DNA from: Haplomitrium mnioides
Taxonomy: Eukaryota; Marchantiophyta; Haplomitriopsida; Calobryales
Length of the DNA: 23,819 bases
NCBI GenBank assembly: GCA_049999725.1
Contig: JBNGIS010003425.1
Location: forward strand, 1-23,819
Direction of reading: 5' to 3'
Within the stretch, counting starts at the first letter, position 1, and the number at the start of each line of letters is the position of its first letter. Under the pieces are notes generated by a model. That model saw only the letters and a list, made by a program, of their open reading frames with translations. It was not told where the DNA came from and searched no databases. Shown piece after piece: positions 1-9,703 of this stretch. The position numbers were made by a program, and so were the translations under genes.

Positions 1-422
1 ATCTAGGAGATGATGCTCATGTGAATGTTTATCAGAAACCGCAGGCTTTGTACAACTTTTTTATTAACCATCTATCAACAAAGCAAGATTGGATCCTTGA
101 TCTCTGCTCTGGGTCTGGCACAGGCATTGTTTGTGCTCTTAAGTTGATGCAAAATTGCATCGCCGTGGAATATGATAGACGTCAGTCTATTTATATTTCT
201 TAGAGGGTTTTGGAGATGGCTTCCTTGCCATCCGATGTGATTGAGTCACAGATAGTTTTTGCGTACCACAAGGAACCTGTTCCTCTTGGTAATGCAGGTG
301 TTTCTGGTGACTCTGTAGTAATATCGGGGATTGGAAAGTCTCGACAAGATTCTCTAGCGGCTATAGATGCTCAGCCTATAGATTTAGACGAGACAGTTCC
401 TCCCGAAGAGAAGAGAGTCTGA
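1..422 (+). pseudogene. C-terminal part of transposon-borne amino-methyltransferase (copy A, partial)
   Basis: The reading frame starts with the codon at 3 and ends at TGA 420-422. It contains methyltransferase motif I (DLCSGSGTG, binds S-adenosylmethionine), preceded by a KPQALYNFF helix like the KPxxL segment of N6/N4 amino-methyltransferases, and followed by AVEYDRR, which matches the acidic motif II strand. About 70 residues of hydrophilic tail follow. One in-frame TAG (201-203) interrupts it; the other copy has CAA there. Conversely this copy has CAA at 151-153 where the other has TGA. The 5' part is outside the window. The family call is by motif pattern. Confidence 0.8.
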
Positions 423-656
423 TGACGTGTTTGTATAATTTGCAGCAATAATAATTTTTTTTTCCAAATTTTTTTTTGCAAAAGTTTCATCTTGTTGTTC
501 TTTCAACAAGTCTTTTTATCAAGATTTTGTTTATTGCGCCTAAGAATAAGTTGACCCACTTAATAATCCAAGAATGGTTTGAACTCAATTACTAATCTTA
601 GAATGATTTGGAGTCTTTGCATATTGTTTAGTGTCTTTGCGCATTAAGGCTTTGTA

Positions 657-952
657 GTTCTTGTTTGGTTTCCCTGCGCGCTTAAGCTGTAAGGTTGTTG
701 TTCAGAGTCCCTGCACTCGTTGGTCAAAGGGTTCTTGTTCAATGTCTATGCTTGCATAGGTTGCAGGGTTCTTCTTTAGACGGTTGGCATGTTTTGGCTC
801 TAGGATTCTAGTTGAAAGTCCTTGCGTGCATGGGTTCGTTGTTCTTGTGTAGAGTCTAAGCACGCAGAGGATTTAGGATTCTTGTTCGGAGTCTATGCGT
901 GCATAGGCTTTACGGTTCTGGTTTGGAGTCTATGCTTGCATAGACTTTGTTG
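657..952 (+). repeat. 37-bp tandem array, subterminal, about 8 units
   Basis: Units start at 657, 694, 731, 768, 805, 841, 878 and 915, so the period is 37 bp with one 36-bp unit. Each begins like GTTCTTGTT and carries a degenerate palindrome such as GTCTATGCTTGCATAGAC. The array lies about 280-575 bp inside the end of copy A, between the methyltransferase stop and the terminal repeat. The same array occurs inverted at 5881-6176. Confidence 0.9.
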
Positions 953-1067
953 GTTACGATGCTCAAAGTCAGGTTTAAAGTCCTTACCTGAATGGACATT
1001 TACGTTTTCTTGTAGTTTTTTTCTACCGAAAAATATATTTTTTATTTCTTTTTTGATGAATTTAATT

Positions 1068-1167
1068 NNNNNNNNNNNNNNNNNNNNNNNNNNNNNNNNN
1101 NNNNNNNNNNNNNNNNNNNNNNNNNNNNNNNNNNNNNNNNNNNNNNNNNNNNNNNNNNNNNNNNNNN
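1068..1167. other. Assembly gap (100 N)
   Basis: A run of exactly 100 N. Alignment with the other copy puts the flanks at 5766 and 5563, so the true length is probably about 200 bp of AT-rich sequence and the N count is a placeholder. Confidence 0.95.
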
Positions 1168-1206
1168 TTTTGACTGCTAAGTGAAACAGGAACTCAGTAG
1201 CGGTTC

Positions 1207-1231
1207 CTGGTTCAAAGTAGCGGGTGTTGTT
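1207..1231 (-). repeat. Terminal inverted repeat of copy A
   Basis: Read on the minus strand from 1231 this gives AACAACACCCGCTACTTTG and continues GAACCAGGAA. Apart from a 3-bp insertion after AACAAC it matches the left terminus of the 12-kb element at 5503. The next bases, 1232-1235, are CATC. Confidence 0.8.
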
Positions 1232-1320
1232 CATCGTTTTCTTGCTTAAGTCCTTTATCTGCAGAAGGAGAACATGCACCTCCATTTCTGGCTAATCATA
1301 CAGACAATGGAGGCCGTTTT

Positions 1321-1550
1321 TGCCAATCACAAAGGAGAAGGGGAGGAGCCTAGTTTCTTCCTAATCGTGGAGCCAGAGGGAGGCGCCCCCCGTTTTACTA
1401 AATGCGCAGACGCAAGGAGGCGTCCCGTTTTCTGCATCACGCGAACAACAGAGAGACCCCCGTTTATTGCTAATCGCGAAGCCAAGGGGAAGGCGCCCCA
1501 TTTCACTAATTTCGAACGTAGGAGGGAGGCCCCGTTTTGTTCATCGAGCA
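1321..1550. repeat. G/C-rich tandem repeat, about 37 bp, six diverged units
   Basis: Successive units start near AATCACAAAGG, AATCGTGGAGC, AATGCGCAGACG, ATCACGCGAAC, AATCGCGAAGCC and ATTTCGAACG. Each runs through a purine-rich middle into a C-rich block and CGTTTT. It does not share the ATGCGCGCAT core of the transposon arrays and lies just outside copy A. Confidence 0.65.
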
Positions 1551-1859
1551 GTTTTCTTTTTAGTCTACCATCGTGACACTGGTAATTCGTACTATCACGA
1601 AAAGAGAGGTCGCACGAAAAGAGAGGTCACCCCGCGACTCCATCAACGCCTGCGAAATCTGCTATTGCTAATATCAAGCAGCCACATTTTATTTTTCCTC
1701 TTACGTGCGGCTCTAACGACAGGAAGAAAGAGGGGAATTTCGCTGTTAAGAAAAATCAACATTCAAAGTTGATATTTTCTCTCACGAATAGTGACGAGCC
1801 AGATTTGAAGTTATATTTCAGCTTTTCCAGTGAAATTTTCAAGTCGATTTTTCATTACC

Positions 1860-2461
1860 TATGTAGTTCAAATTTGAACCTTGAGGGTAGATTTGAAATC
1901 CACAGTCTAGATCTACCATAGATTTGAATACATAGTCTTACATCTCTACTAGCATTCAAGTGAGACAACTTCAGGTTCCTCCCACAAAATAGTATCCCCA
2001 TAACCTTAATTCGGCAATGGAGAGATGTGTTTGGGTGTGTTGTTGACTTAATGCCCAAGAAACCACGCTGACAAAGTGTTCATAGAGAGCTTGCCTAGAA
2101 AATGAGAAACTTGTATGTTCAGAATAGGAGAGAGAATGCAAGGACCTTACGCCTCACAAGAAGTTGCCAACCAAATAAGAAGGGGAAGTGGGATCCTTTA
2201 ATTTGAAAATAGAGTTTTGGCATTTCTTTTATAGGTCTAAAACCCCCATTTATGGTGCATCGTATTAAGAAAAGGAGCATACATTTATTTATACAATCAC
2301 AAGGTATGTTTCTCAATGTATATCCTCTTCTCCTTCATGCATTTCATATATGTCTTATTATCACATCTCATAACTATTTCAACAACATATGCTCTAATCA
2401 TAGATTAGCCTAAATATTTTCTAATACTAATCCTACTTGATTTAACTAACCATACTCTAAC
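1860..2461 (-). mobile_element. Possible Ty1/Copia-type LTR fragment on the minus strand
   Basis: On the minus strand the polypurine tract AAGGGGGAG (2470-2462) is followed at once by TGTTAGAGTATGG, a usual way for plant Copia LTRs to begin. A TATA-like TTGTATAAATAAATG lies about 160-175 bp downstream near 2290. I could not find the far end, a second LTR or Copia coding sequence upstream of the tract, so this may be a solo LTR, a relic or chance similarity. The lower boundary is arbitrary. Confidence 0.3.
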
Positions 2462-2565
2462 ACTCCCCCTTGGTTATAACAGATGGAATGTTGTAAACAC
2501 ACGTACAAGTAAGCTAAGAAATTATGTGAGAAATCACGTAGGAGAAATGATCATCTATTTGTGCG

Positions 2566-2589
2566 CACACACACACACACACACACACA

Positions 2590-2622
<33 letters not shown>
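2566..2622. repeat. Compound CA/CT microsatellite
   Basis: About 13 CA repeats run directly into about 15 CT repeats. Confidence 0.97.
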
Positions 2623-2625
<3 letters not shown>

Positions 2626-3357
2626 AACTATCCATGTATTCATATAGTGAATATAAATTTCTTCATTTTTTGGGATATCTATAAGAGTAATAACTAGTTG
2701 AGGTATAGGTGTATTGGTGCATTAGATGATGATGGCACATCTATAGAAGGTAATGTCCTTTGAATCCAAACTTTTTGCCAAAGTTGAGAGTTTTTTGCTC
2801 CTAAAGAGCGCTCTCTCTTTTCCACAAAATTTTCCAATTTTAGTACAAATGACATGCTTTTGAAGTATTGAAGACGCATCTGTTAGACCAAGGAGCAGAA
2901 CAAAGCCAACTATAGACAAGGAGGAGACTCTCCAGATGTTTTATACAAGAACTCATGAGGGAGAAAATGTAAGGGCAAACCCAAAGGAAGGGGTCATAGC
3001 GAAGGGATGAGGAACAAGGGAGCACAGACATAATGGATAATCTAAAGGTTGATTAAAAGGGATGAGATAGAGCAGTTTGTGACATTCTTGACTCTCAACT
3101 ATTAAGACTATAACATGGCCGGATAGGAAGAGGGGGTGAAGGTGCTCCTAGAAGAAATGACAAAAATAAAGAAGATAGTGTCCTCTAGAAGCTCGTGATG
3201 ATACTGAAGCCAATCTATCGAGTTCAATCCTGCTCCATCAGATTCTAGTGAGGGTTCTTCCTATCTATTTGATCTCTTCCTTTGGGGTTTTGTTGTTTCT
3301 ATCGAGTCTAATCAACTATCGGAATTAACTGCACAAAGCTATCATTTTCTGTATAGG

Positions 3358-3545
3358 GGCGACGGTCCAACTTCCCTTTGGAAGACGGCGTCAAGCGGTG
3401 CCCCATTGAAGGAAGTCAACTATTGGAGATGATTGTCCTTCGTACGATCTTGTTCTTTCCTCCTATCATCCGCGGCGGTCCAACTTCCCCTTGGAAGATG
3501 GCGTTGGGCGGTATTCCATTGGGGTGAGTCAACTATCGGGGTTGA
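3358..3545. repeat. Tandem duplication, period about 113 bp
   Basis: A segment containing CGGTCCAACTTCCCTTTGG, a GGAAGA-GGCG block and AGTCAACTAT occurs near 3361 and again near 3475 with scattered substitutions. It may be an internal repeat of a retrotransposon LTR or leader. No coding role is visible. Confidence 0.6.
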
Positions 3546-3741
3546 CCATCAGTGTCTATTATTGCTCATTGGGTTCTACCTCCAATTACCAGACTTGTCG
3601 TACTTTTTGGGCCAGGTTGATCATCCTTTTGGCCCAAGCTGATCTATTCTTCTTAGAGTAGTTCTGTCAGATGGGCTGCTAGGGGACTCCATCACCATTC
3701 ATAAGATGTCAAGACACATGTCTCTACTTGAGAGACTAACG

Positions 3742-3792
3742 CTATAAAAGAAGGGGAAGAACACGAGGAAGTGATAAAGTTTGTGGCGCCCA
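3742..3792 (+). promoter_or_regulatory. TATA box and primer-binding-like site of the Ty3 element (tentative)
   Basis: CTATAAAAGAAGGGG at about 3742 looks like an LTR TATA box. About 40 bp on, GTGGCGCCCACGAC resembles the TGGCGCCCAC context that I remember following the 5' LTR in some plant Ty3/Gypsy elements. The preceding bases do not show a clean CA end, so the LTR border is not established. Confidence 0.25.
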
Positions 3793-5235
3793 CGACACAA
3801 TCAAGCACATAGCCACAAAGAAGAATGGCGACACAAAGTTATTTGACTTACCACCATTTGAGCTAGATTTAAATTGCTCGGCATAGAAATCGCTGATCTC
3901 CTAACAAAGTTACTGGCTGAAATTTGAAAAAAAAAATCAAGAATTGAAGGAAGGGCAAAATTATGGTGGCAAAAGGTTCAACCACTCTATGACACAAGGC
4001 AATTGGCCACTATGGAGAAGAGGATATATATAGGCAGAGAACACAATGAAGGGATCGAAACACAAGGAGTGAAAGGGGGGAGGAATAGCACCAACCCAAG
4101 GAGGTTGAGTAGAGTGTGCAAAGGCAAGCGTGGGCACTTTAAGGAGGGGACCTTGACCGGAAAGGTGGACCCAACTAAGAGCAAGAGGCTCTAGTGTGGG
4201 GTGGATTTGCCCGAGCATTAGAGATTCTCACCAAGGGTGTCACTTCTTTAGTCGTTGGTAGGCTATTTCTCTATCAAGGAGGCCTAGCAAGCTGAGGTTT
4301 TCATTGAGAACTACATTGCTCATTGAGATGATCCCCTCTGCCAACGATAGAGGGTCAGCTCTAGTGGAGTATGGCATTATAGAGGTGGTGCAAGGCCAAT
4401 TCAACATTCGGAGGATTAGTTCCCTGATTGTCGTAGGAAAGCCAGAAAGGCTTCCATCTCTTTGAAGGGGAGTGCACAACAAGAAGGGGGATAAGGGTTG
4501 AGTGGAGGTTATCGATGATGGAGAGATCCATCTCCCTAGCTAGGGAGTAAGAAATCTAAGCCCTCTAGACGACAAATAAATCTATCTAGCGTGTGTGAGT
4601 GTGGAGTTGCGAGGCTGAGAACAACACGAAAGGGAGTCATTGGAAACAGTAACAGAAGGCTGCATGACAAAAAGTGAGCATAGTGTAAAATTGGAGCTAC
4701 AAGGAGTGGGGAATTGAAAATGCACCATCCAAAGAACTTGCTTGGCTTTAGACCATAGCAGTAGACTAGTGGAGCTCCTTGATTAGAGCATAGTCATAGT
4801 AGTTACATTTTGGAGTAAGGTTTGTCAAAGTCTCTAAAGCCCCTATAGGGATTGGAGCTAAAACTTTGCAATAAAGTAGGCATTAGGTTGGTATTCATTA
4901 CTCGTAATCTAAATGCTAAAATGGGAAGGGATTACATGGGGGTTGTGTTAAGTGCGCATGCACGTGAAGCGGGGCATAAGCCAGTAAAACATAGGAGTGA
5001 TAAATACAGTCCTAGGGCCATCTCACTAAAGAACTGTGTGATACTATGCCAACCTTTCTCCTTGAAATTGCATCTTGGGGTGTTAAAGACAGGGAGAAGT
5101 ACGCAACATAAATTCTTGGCACTAGAAGGAGGGGAAAGGTTTGAAGGAACCTGAGACCAGCCTCAGATCAAACATACACCCTATGCAAAGCATACCCATC
5201 AAGAGTGGATCAAGATAAAGGTTGGAGAGCCATAA

Positions 5236-5502
5236 GGAGTCAACAGATTATGGACTACTAGAGTCACAAGAAGTCTAAGCCCTGTTAATGAAGTTGATTA
5301 TAGCAAGGTGGAGATCGATGAATTGTGGATTGACTTGCCTGGCTTGGAAAAACCAGAAGCCATGAATGGACATGAGCCTCGAAGGGCCAGATGCCCTTAT
5401 TTACCCTTCCGGAAGATAACTTGTGAAGACCGTGACGACAGGATTGCTGAATTTGAAGGTATAGCACAGGCAAATGGGGATTGGTCGATTATGATAACCA
5501 TC
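5236..5502 (+). pseudogene. Ty3/Gypsy gag, 5' part (interrupted by transposon)
   Basis: This open frame of about 89 codons follows a TAA at 5233-5235 and is cut at 5502 by the transposon. It encodes hydrophilic, tryptophan-containing sequence including DELWIDLPGLEKPEA and ending GDWSIMITI. On the far side of the transposon, the frame at 17585 resumes with LLSVLKGEARPWYWGF, the conserved capsid segment that in Gag proteins directly follows this type of helix. The joint is in phase, so both pieces are one gag gene. The true N-terminus is not clear. Confidence 0.7.
5499..5502. repeat. Target-site duplication CATC (left)
   Basis: CATC directly precedes the left terminal inverted repeat and is repeated at 17581-17584 directly after the right one. 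Removing one CATC with the element leaves the gag frame continuous. Confidence 0.75.
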
Positions 5503-5527
5503 AACAACCGCTACTTTGAACCAAGAA
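5503..5527 (+). repeat. Left terminal inverted repeat
   Basis: It begins AACAACCGCTACTTTGAAC and continues CAAGAA. It matches the inverted right end (17580-17556) at 23 of 25 positions, the first 19 being identical. Confidence 0.88.
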
Positions 5528-5880
5528 TTGCTATTGAGTTCCTATTTCACTTGGCAGTCGAAATTTGTTTTTCGAAGATTTGGCATTCAAAAACATCAAA
5601 TTTAAGACTAAAATCTTCTTTTCAAAAAAGAAAATTTTTTATGAACAAAAAATGCATATTTTTCATTTAGATTATATTTCAAATATTGTTTTTAGAAAGA
5701 AAACTTAAAAAACAAACATTTTGGTTATTCAAATATTTTAAAAAAACTTGACACTATTGTGAATAAATTAAATTCATCAAAAAAGAAATAAAATATATAT
5801 CTTTCGGTAGAAAAAAACTATAGGAAAACGTAAATGTCCAATCGGGTAAGGACATTAAACCTGACTTTGAGCATCGTAGC

Positions 5881-6176
5881 CAACAAAGTCTATGCAAGCA
5901 TAGACTCCAAACCAGAACCGTAAAGCCTATGCATGCATAGACTTTGAACAAGAATCTTAAATCCTCTACATGCTTAGACTCTGAACAAGAACAATGAAGC
6001 CACGCACGTATAGACTTTCAACTAGAATCCTAGAGCCAAAACATGTCAAGGTTCTAAACAAGAACCCTGCAACCTATGCAAGCATAGACATTGAACAAGA
6101 ACCCTTTGACCAATGGGTGTAGGGACTCCAAACAACAACCTTACAACTTGAGCGCGGAGGAAAACCAAACAAGAAC
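5881..6176 (-). repeat. 37-bp tandem array, left subterminal region
   Basis: This is the inverted counterpart of the array at 657-952, lying 378-674 bp inside the left terminus. Units contain palindromes such as GTCTATGCAAGCATAGAC. Between it and the terminus is AT-rich sequence; between it and the methyltransferase stop (6422) is an unremarkable spacer. Confidence 0.88.
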
Positions 6177-6421
6177 TACAAAGCCTTAATGCGCAAAGAC
6201 ACTAAACAATATGCAAAGACTCCAAATCATTCTAAGATTAGTAATTGAGTTCAAACCATTCTTGGATTATTAAGTGGGTCAACTTATTCTTAGGCGCAAT
6301 AAACAGAATCTTGATAAAAAGACTTGTAGTAGATTGAAAGAGCAACAAGATGAAACTTTGGCAAAAAACGATTTGAAAAAAATAAAATTTTATTATTGAT
6401 GCAAATTGTACAAAGACGTCC

Positions 6422-7689
6422 TTAGACTCTCTCCTCTTTTGGAGGAACTGTCTCATCTAAATCTACAGGCTAAGCATCTACAGTCGCTAGAGAATCTTGT
6501 CGAGACTTTCCAGTCTCCGATATTACAACAGAGTCAACAGAAGCACCTGCAATACCAAGAGGAATTGGTTCCTTGTGGTACGCAAAAACTATCTGTGACT
6601 CAGTCACATCGGATGGCAAGGAAGCCATCTCCAAAACCCTTTGAGGAATATAAATAGACTGACATCTATCATATTCCCCAGGGATGCAATTTCACATCAG
6701 CTCAAGAGCACAGACAAGGCCTGTGCCAGACCCAGAGCAGAGATTAATGATCCAATCTTGCTCTGTTGATAAATGGTCGATAAAAAAATTGTACAGAGCC
6801 TGCAGTTTCTGATAGACATTCATAGGAGCATCATCTCCTGGATGTTTAAGCTTTGCAGAAACTACAAGGCAGCTAAAAACACTCCGCATAGGTTGCCGAG
6901 GAAGTCTGGTTGCAAAAGAAGCTTGCAAGTTGAAATGACGTATGCTCCTCTTTCCTTCCTTTGTCTAGTAGCCCACCGTCCAACTCGTGGGCATGTGTGA
7001 TTTTGGGACCACCAGAATGGTGTATATTGTTTTTTTCTCTACAAAAAGATAACCAACCACATCAAACATAGTAACAAAAATGTAAGAGAAATAAAAAACA
7101 AAGAAATAAAAAAAAATGCAAGAACAACTCACTAGATGCCATGATCCATTGCATAGCAGACTTCAAAAAGGGCATCCTCGACGATGCCAAACTGATGTAA
7201 AGAATGTATGATTACAAAGGACCAAAACTCTGAAGTAGTTATTGCCGCAAAAGATGATACCATGTAAAAAATGTCATCTTTTGAAAACAGTTCCGAGTCA
7301 TCATGCTTACATTCCTTTAGGTTATACTCGTAAGGAATATCAGCAATAGCTAATGTGAAACACCTAGGTTTCACAAGGCCCTTCAATTTTCGGGCGTTGG
7401 CCTCCCCGTGGACTTGATAAAGCGCCACGTTGAGACCGTCGACATAAGAAAGTAAGTCTTCTTCCTCATCTCTCACAACTCCTTCTGATGTGAGAGATGC
7501 AACACCACTTTGCTGTCGTGTTTTCCACTCTCTGGCCTTCTGACAGTGGAGAAGAAAAGCCGGAGGGTAAGAGACCAATGTAGGAGGCTGCTCTTGTTCT
7601 TCGGGGGCTTCTTCGACCCCAGATTTCTTTCTTCCTTTCGCAACTGCTGACAGTTTCTTTGCTAGCTGCCGCTTGAAAGTTTTGTCCCC
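6422..7689 (-). pseudogene. Exons 3-4: beta-class N6-adenine/N4-cytosine DNA methyltransferase domain
   Basis: Exon 3 opens with a basic/acidic linker, then reaches FTLAIADIPYEYNL, which matches catalytic motif IV (usually DPPY) at the end of a hydrophobic strand, and WSFVIIHSLHQFGIV, a following strand. Exon 4 has KHPGDDAPMNVYQKLQALYNF, then INLCSGSGTGLVCAL, the S-adenosylmethionine-binding motif I, then an acidic strand ending EYD. Motif IV before motif I is the beta-class order of bacterial and phage enzymes. Copy A reads DLCSGSGTG where this copy has NLCSGSGTG, so the motif I Asp is lost here. Stops: TAG 6967-6965, TGA 6694-6692, TAG 6472-6470. The tail after motif II is hydrophilic. MT-A70 enzymes also use DPPW, but the GSGTG loop after motif IV favours the bacterial family. 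Confidence 0.75.
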
Positions 7690-7762
7690 CTGAAAAAAAC
7701 CAAAACAAAAACATTAGAGAATAAAATAAAAATTGAAAGGTTAAAACCCTAAAACATTTTAG

Positions 7763-8045
7763 AGTCCATACGCGCATGGACTTCGAAGTCCTTGCGCGCA
7801 TGAACTCCGAAGTCAGAAAGCGCAGGGACATCGAAGTCCATGCGTGCACGGACTTTGAAGTCCATTTGCTGAGGGACATTGAAGTCTCTGGGCGCTTGGA
7901 CTTCAAAGTTCCTGCACGAAGGGACTTCAAAGTCCTTGAGTGAATGGACTTCAAAGTTCACGTATGCAAGAACTTCAATGTCCATGCGCGCATGGACTTC
8001 CAAGTCCATGCGCGCATGGACTTCCAAGTCCATGCGCGCGTTGAC
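7763..8045. repeat. 24-bp palindromic tandem array in intron 2 (about 12 units)
   Basis: Exact 24-bp spacing holds from 7763 over 11 full units and one partial. The best units contain AGTCCATGCGCGCATGGACT, a perfect 20-bp palindrome; two adjacent units near 7979-8026 are almost identical. Because 24 is a multiple of three, the array opens spurious frames on both strands, with eight-residue repeats such as MDLEVHAR, which I do not treat as genes. Confidence 0.95.
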
Positions 8046-8126
8046 CGTAGGTTTTGAGAATTTTTTTTTTTAAAATATTAAATGCAAAGACAAATGATAA
8101 ATTAAAGATCCAAAGAAAGGAATTAC

Positions 8127-9602
8127 CAAAAGCTTCTCGAAACTCGACTAAAAAGAAGCCATCTTTGACTCTTCCATGTGAAGAGGGTACTCCTCTCTAG
8201 CCTCTTCTTAGGAATTGCAAAAAATCTCCGAACAGAAACTCTTCACCATTACCACCAAAACTTTGTGTCTCTCTGCTTCCCGAGACATTTTACCCATTGA
8301 AAGCTCTCCGGCTTCCACCCACTTCAAAACTGATATCTTCAGTTTGTCTGGAAGACCGTGAAGAGACTTCCAAGGGGTCCAATTCATGTCTTCCATCCTG
8401 AGGGATTCTTTGGCCTTAGGCTTCTGACCTTTCACAAGGTTCTTCTCCCACATTGAAAAAATGCTCTGCTGTAACTCTTAAAGCTCTCCGCTTCTAAATG
8501 CTAGCTGAAACCAATTGTCTTAAGAAGTCACGGTCTTCTCGAGCGTGGACTTTGGTTTGATCTCCAGGGTTTCCAACACTAGATCCTTTTTTAATTTTTG
8601 GGATGAAACTATCCTACTTTCTACAAATTGTTGATGCCAATACTCAACCTTTTGAATGGAGGTCATCTCAAGCCTGTACCTCTGGTCGTAATTGTCCTCT
8701 GTTTCAAAACTTTGGGCCTCTGTTGGTGTCAAACCTACGTAGACGTAACAGTTGCAGAGCGACAAAGCGAGATTCTTTGCTCCATATTTTGTAATCAAAA
8801 GCTGCCTTGCTGCAGCACTATGATTGCCTCCAGCAATCTCGTAACGGTGCTTGTCAGGGTTCTTGATGTTGAACTCTGACTTATCTTTCAGGCCACACCT
8901 CAGGTCTACAACAACGATAAAGAAAGAATGCGCATATTTGTTGGTGAACATTCTTTGTGCTAACAGTTCCACAAAATCCTCGTTCAATCTCTGAATTTGG
9001 AATGGACTCCAGTTGTCCATTCTAGGCTTTGGCAAATTAAGGTTTTCCAGCCTTATTGTGATGGTCTCCTCATGGACTGTGCAGCGCTGGATTGCAGATT
9101 CTCTAATTTTGTTTTTATCCTCCTCAGAAGCTATCTAAGGATGAACTTGCTCTCTTTCTTGAAATGTGCGCAGCCCATTATGGGATTGCCTCTTTGATCT
9201 GTACGTAGGAGCTTGAACTGACTCCGACTCCTTCTCTGAGTCCTGCCCCGAGCTGCTTGTTGTTGGAGACGAGGGCGCCAACGAAGTTGATTTTGCTGTA
9301 GATTCAGAAGGGGCTGGCTTCTCCTCAACGACCAGTGCTAGTGATGGTTTCTTTTTCTTTTGTAACGGTTTTTTTTTCTTTTGAGCCTCGCTTGAGTTTG
9401 GCTCCTTTCTCTTCTTCTACAAAGAATTCCCTGTGGTATGTGTGGGAAATGTTGCCGCACTCGGATGCGGCACAAGCTGTTGAATGTTGACGCCCTACTT
9501 GGGCATTAGAAATTTTATTTGAATTCAAAATTTGATGAAGTCTCTCTCGATTCGTTTTGCATCATTATACGAATCGACAAAATCCTCAAGAAATTGAGTG
9601 AA
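8127..9602 (-). pseudogene. Exon 2: ParB-like module with flanking linker and possible helix-turn-helix
   Basis: One 492-codon frame runs between a strong acceptor and a strong donor. Order: an amphipathic start (FTQFLEDFVDSYNDAKR), a lysine-rich then Ser/Thr/Pro-rich linker (about 9416-9150), then a ParB/Srx-like fold: ITIRLENLNLPKPRMDNW, a helix, a hydrophobic strand FFIVVVDL and the signature YEIAGGNHSAAARQLL, which parallels YEIxAGERRxxAA of ParB proteins with GNHS replacing GERR. Next comes a Thr/Glu-rich helix region. A stretch near 8300 (KISVLKWVEAGELSMGK) resembles the helix-turn-helix that follows the ParB fold. Stops: TGA 9527, TAG 9497, TAG 9419, TAG 9137, TAA 8522, TAA 8480, TAA 8210 and TAG 8150 (first base, minus strand). 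Extra small introns are the alternative for some, but protein-like sequence continues between them. Confidence 0.6.
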
Positions 9603-9703
9603 CTGAAAAAAAAGGAAGAAAAGAATTTAGCGTTAGATAAAATAATGACCAGACATAAAGAAAAGCAAGAACTTAGAAAAAACAAGCGTGAATTTAACAT
9701 TGA

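Larger units (their letters stand above)
1..1231 (-). mobile_element. End of a second, inverted copy of the ParB-methyltransferase transposon (partial)
   Basis: This stretch matches the reverse complement of 5503-6843, the left end of the 12-kb element, throughout its length. It holds the 3' end of the methyltransferase gene (1-422), a spacer, the 37-bp array and the terminal inverted repeat, which ends in GTTGTT at 1231. The next four bases are CATC, the same tetranucleotide that flanks the other copy. The rest of the copy lies beyond the window's left edge. Differences from the other arm are mostly C/T and G/A transitions plus small indels, so these are two separate old insertions rather than a recent duplication. 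The 100 N at 1068-1167 stand for about 202 bp in the other copy (5564-5765). Confidence 0.85.
1232..5235. other. Intergenic or leader sequence, no gene recognised
   Basis: I find no convincing coding region in these 4 kb; the open frames are short and resemble no family I know. The stretch holds a 37-bp G/C-rich array (1321-1550), a possible reverse-strand LTR with a polypurine tract (about 1860-2470), a CA/CT microsatellite, a 113-bp tandem duplication (3358-3545) and a TATA/primer-site-like pair near 3742-3792. The right part directly precedes Ty3 gag and is probably the leader of that element. Whether 1232-3700 belongs to it is unclear. Confidence 0.5.

Noticed and set aside
822-1285. Open frames running through the 100-N gap on both strands
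   Set aside because: N codons are unknown and the flanks are repeat array and terminal sequence, not coding.
3784-3800. Retroviral tRNA-Lys primer-binding site
   Set aside because: Only the first eight bases (TGGCGCCC) match, and no LTR end precedes it.
5754-5951. Small frame in the left subterminal region, also seen in copy A
   Set aside because: It lies in non-coding subterminal sequence and translates the 37-bp array; its presence in both copies reflects element homology, not coding.
7749-8033. Open frames encoding eight-residue repeats (MDLEVHAR type) on both strands
   Set aside because: They are by-products of a 24-bp array without stops; the array lies in an intron with good splice sites on either side.
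7763-8045. CRISPR array
   Set aside because: Units are directly abutting degenerate palindromes without unique spacers, in a eukaryotic intron.
8127-9602. Alternative genetic code or stop readthrough to explain in-frame stops
   Set aside because: The two gene copies disagree at individual stops by single transitions from Gln or Arg codons, which fits decay; the other gene also has frameshifts.
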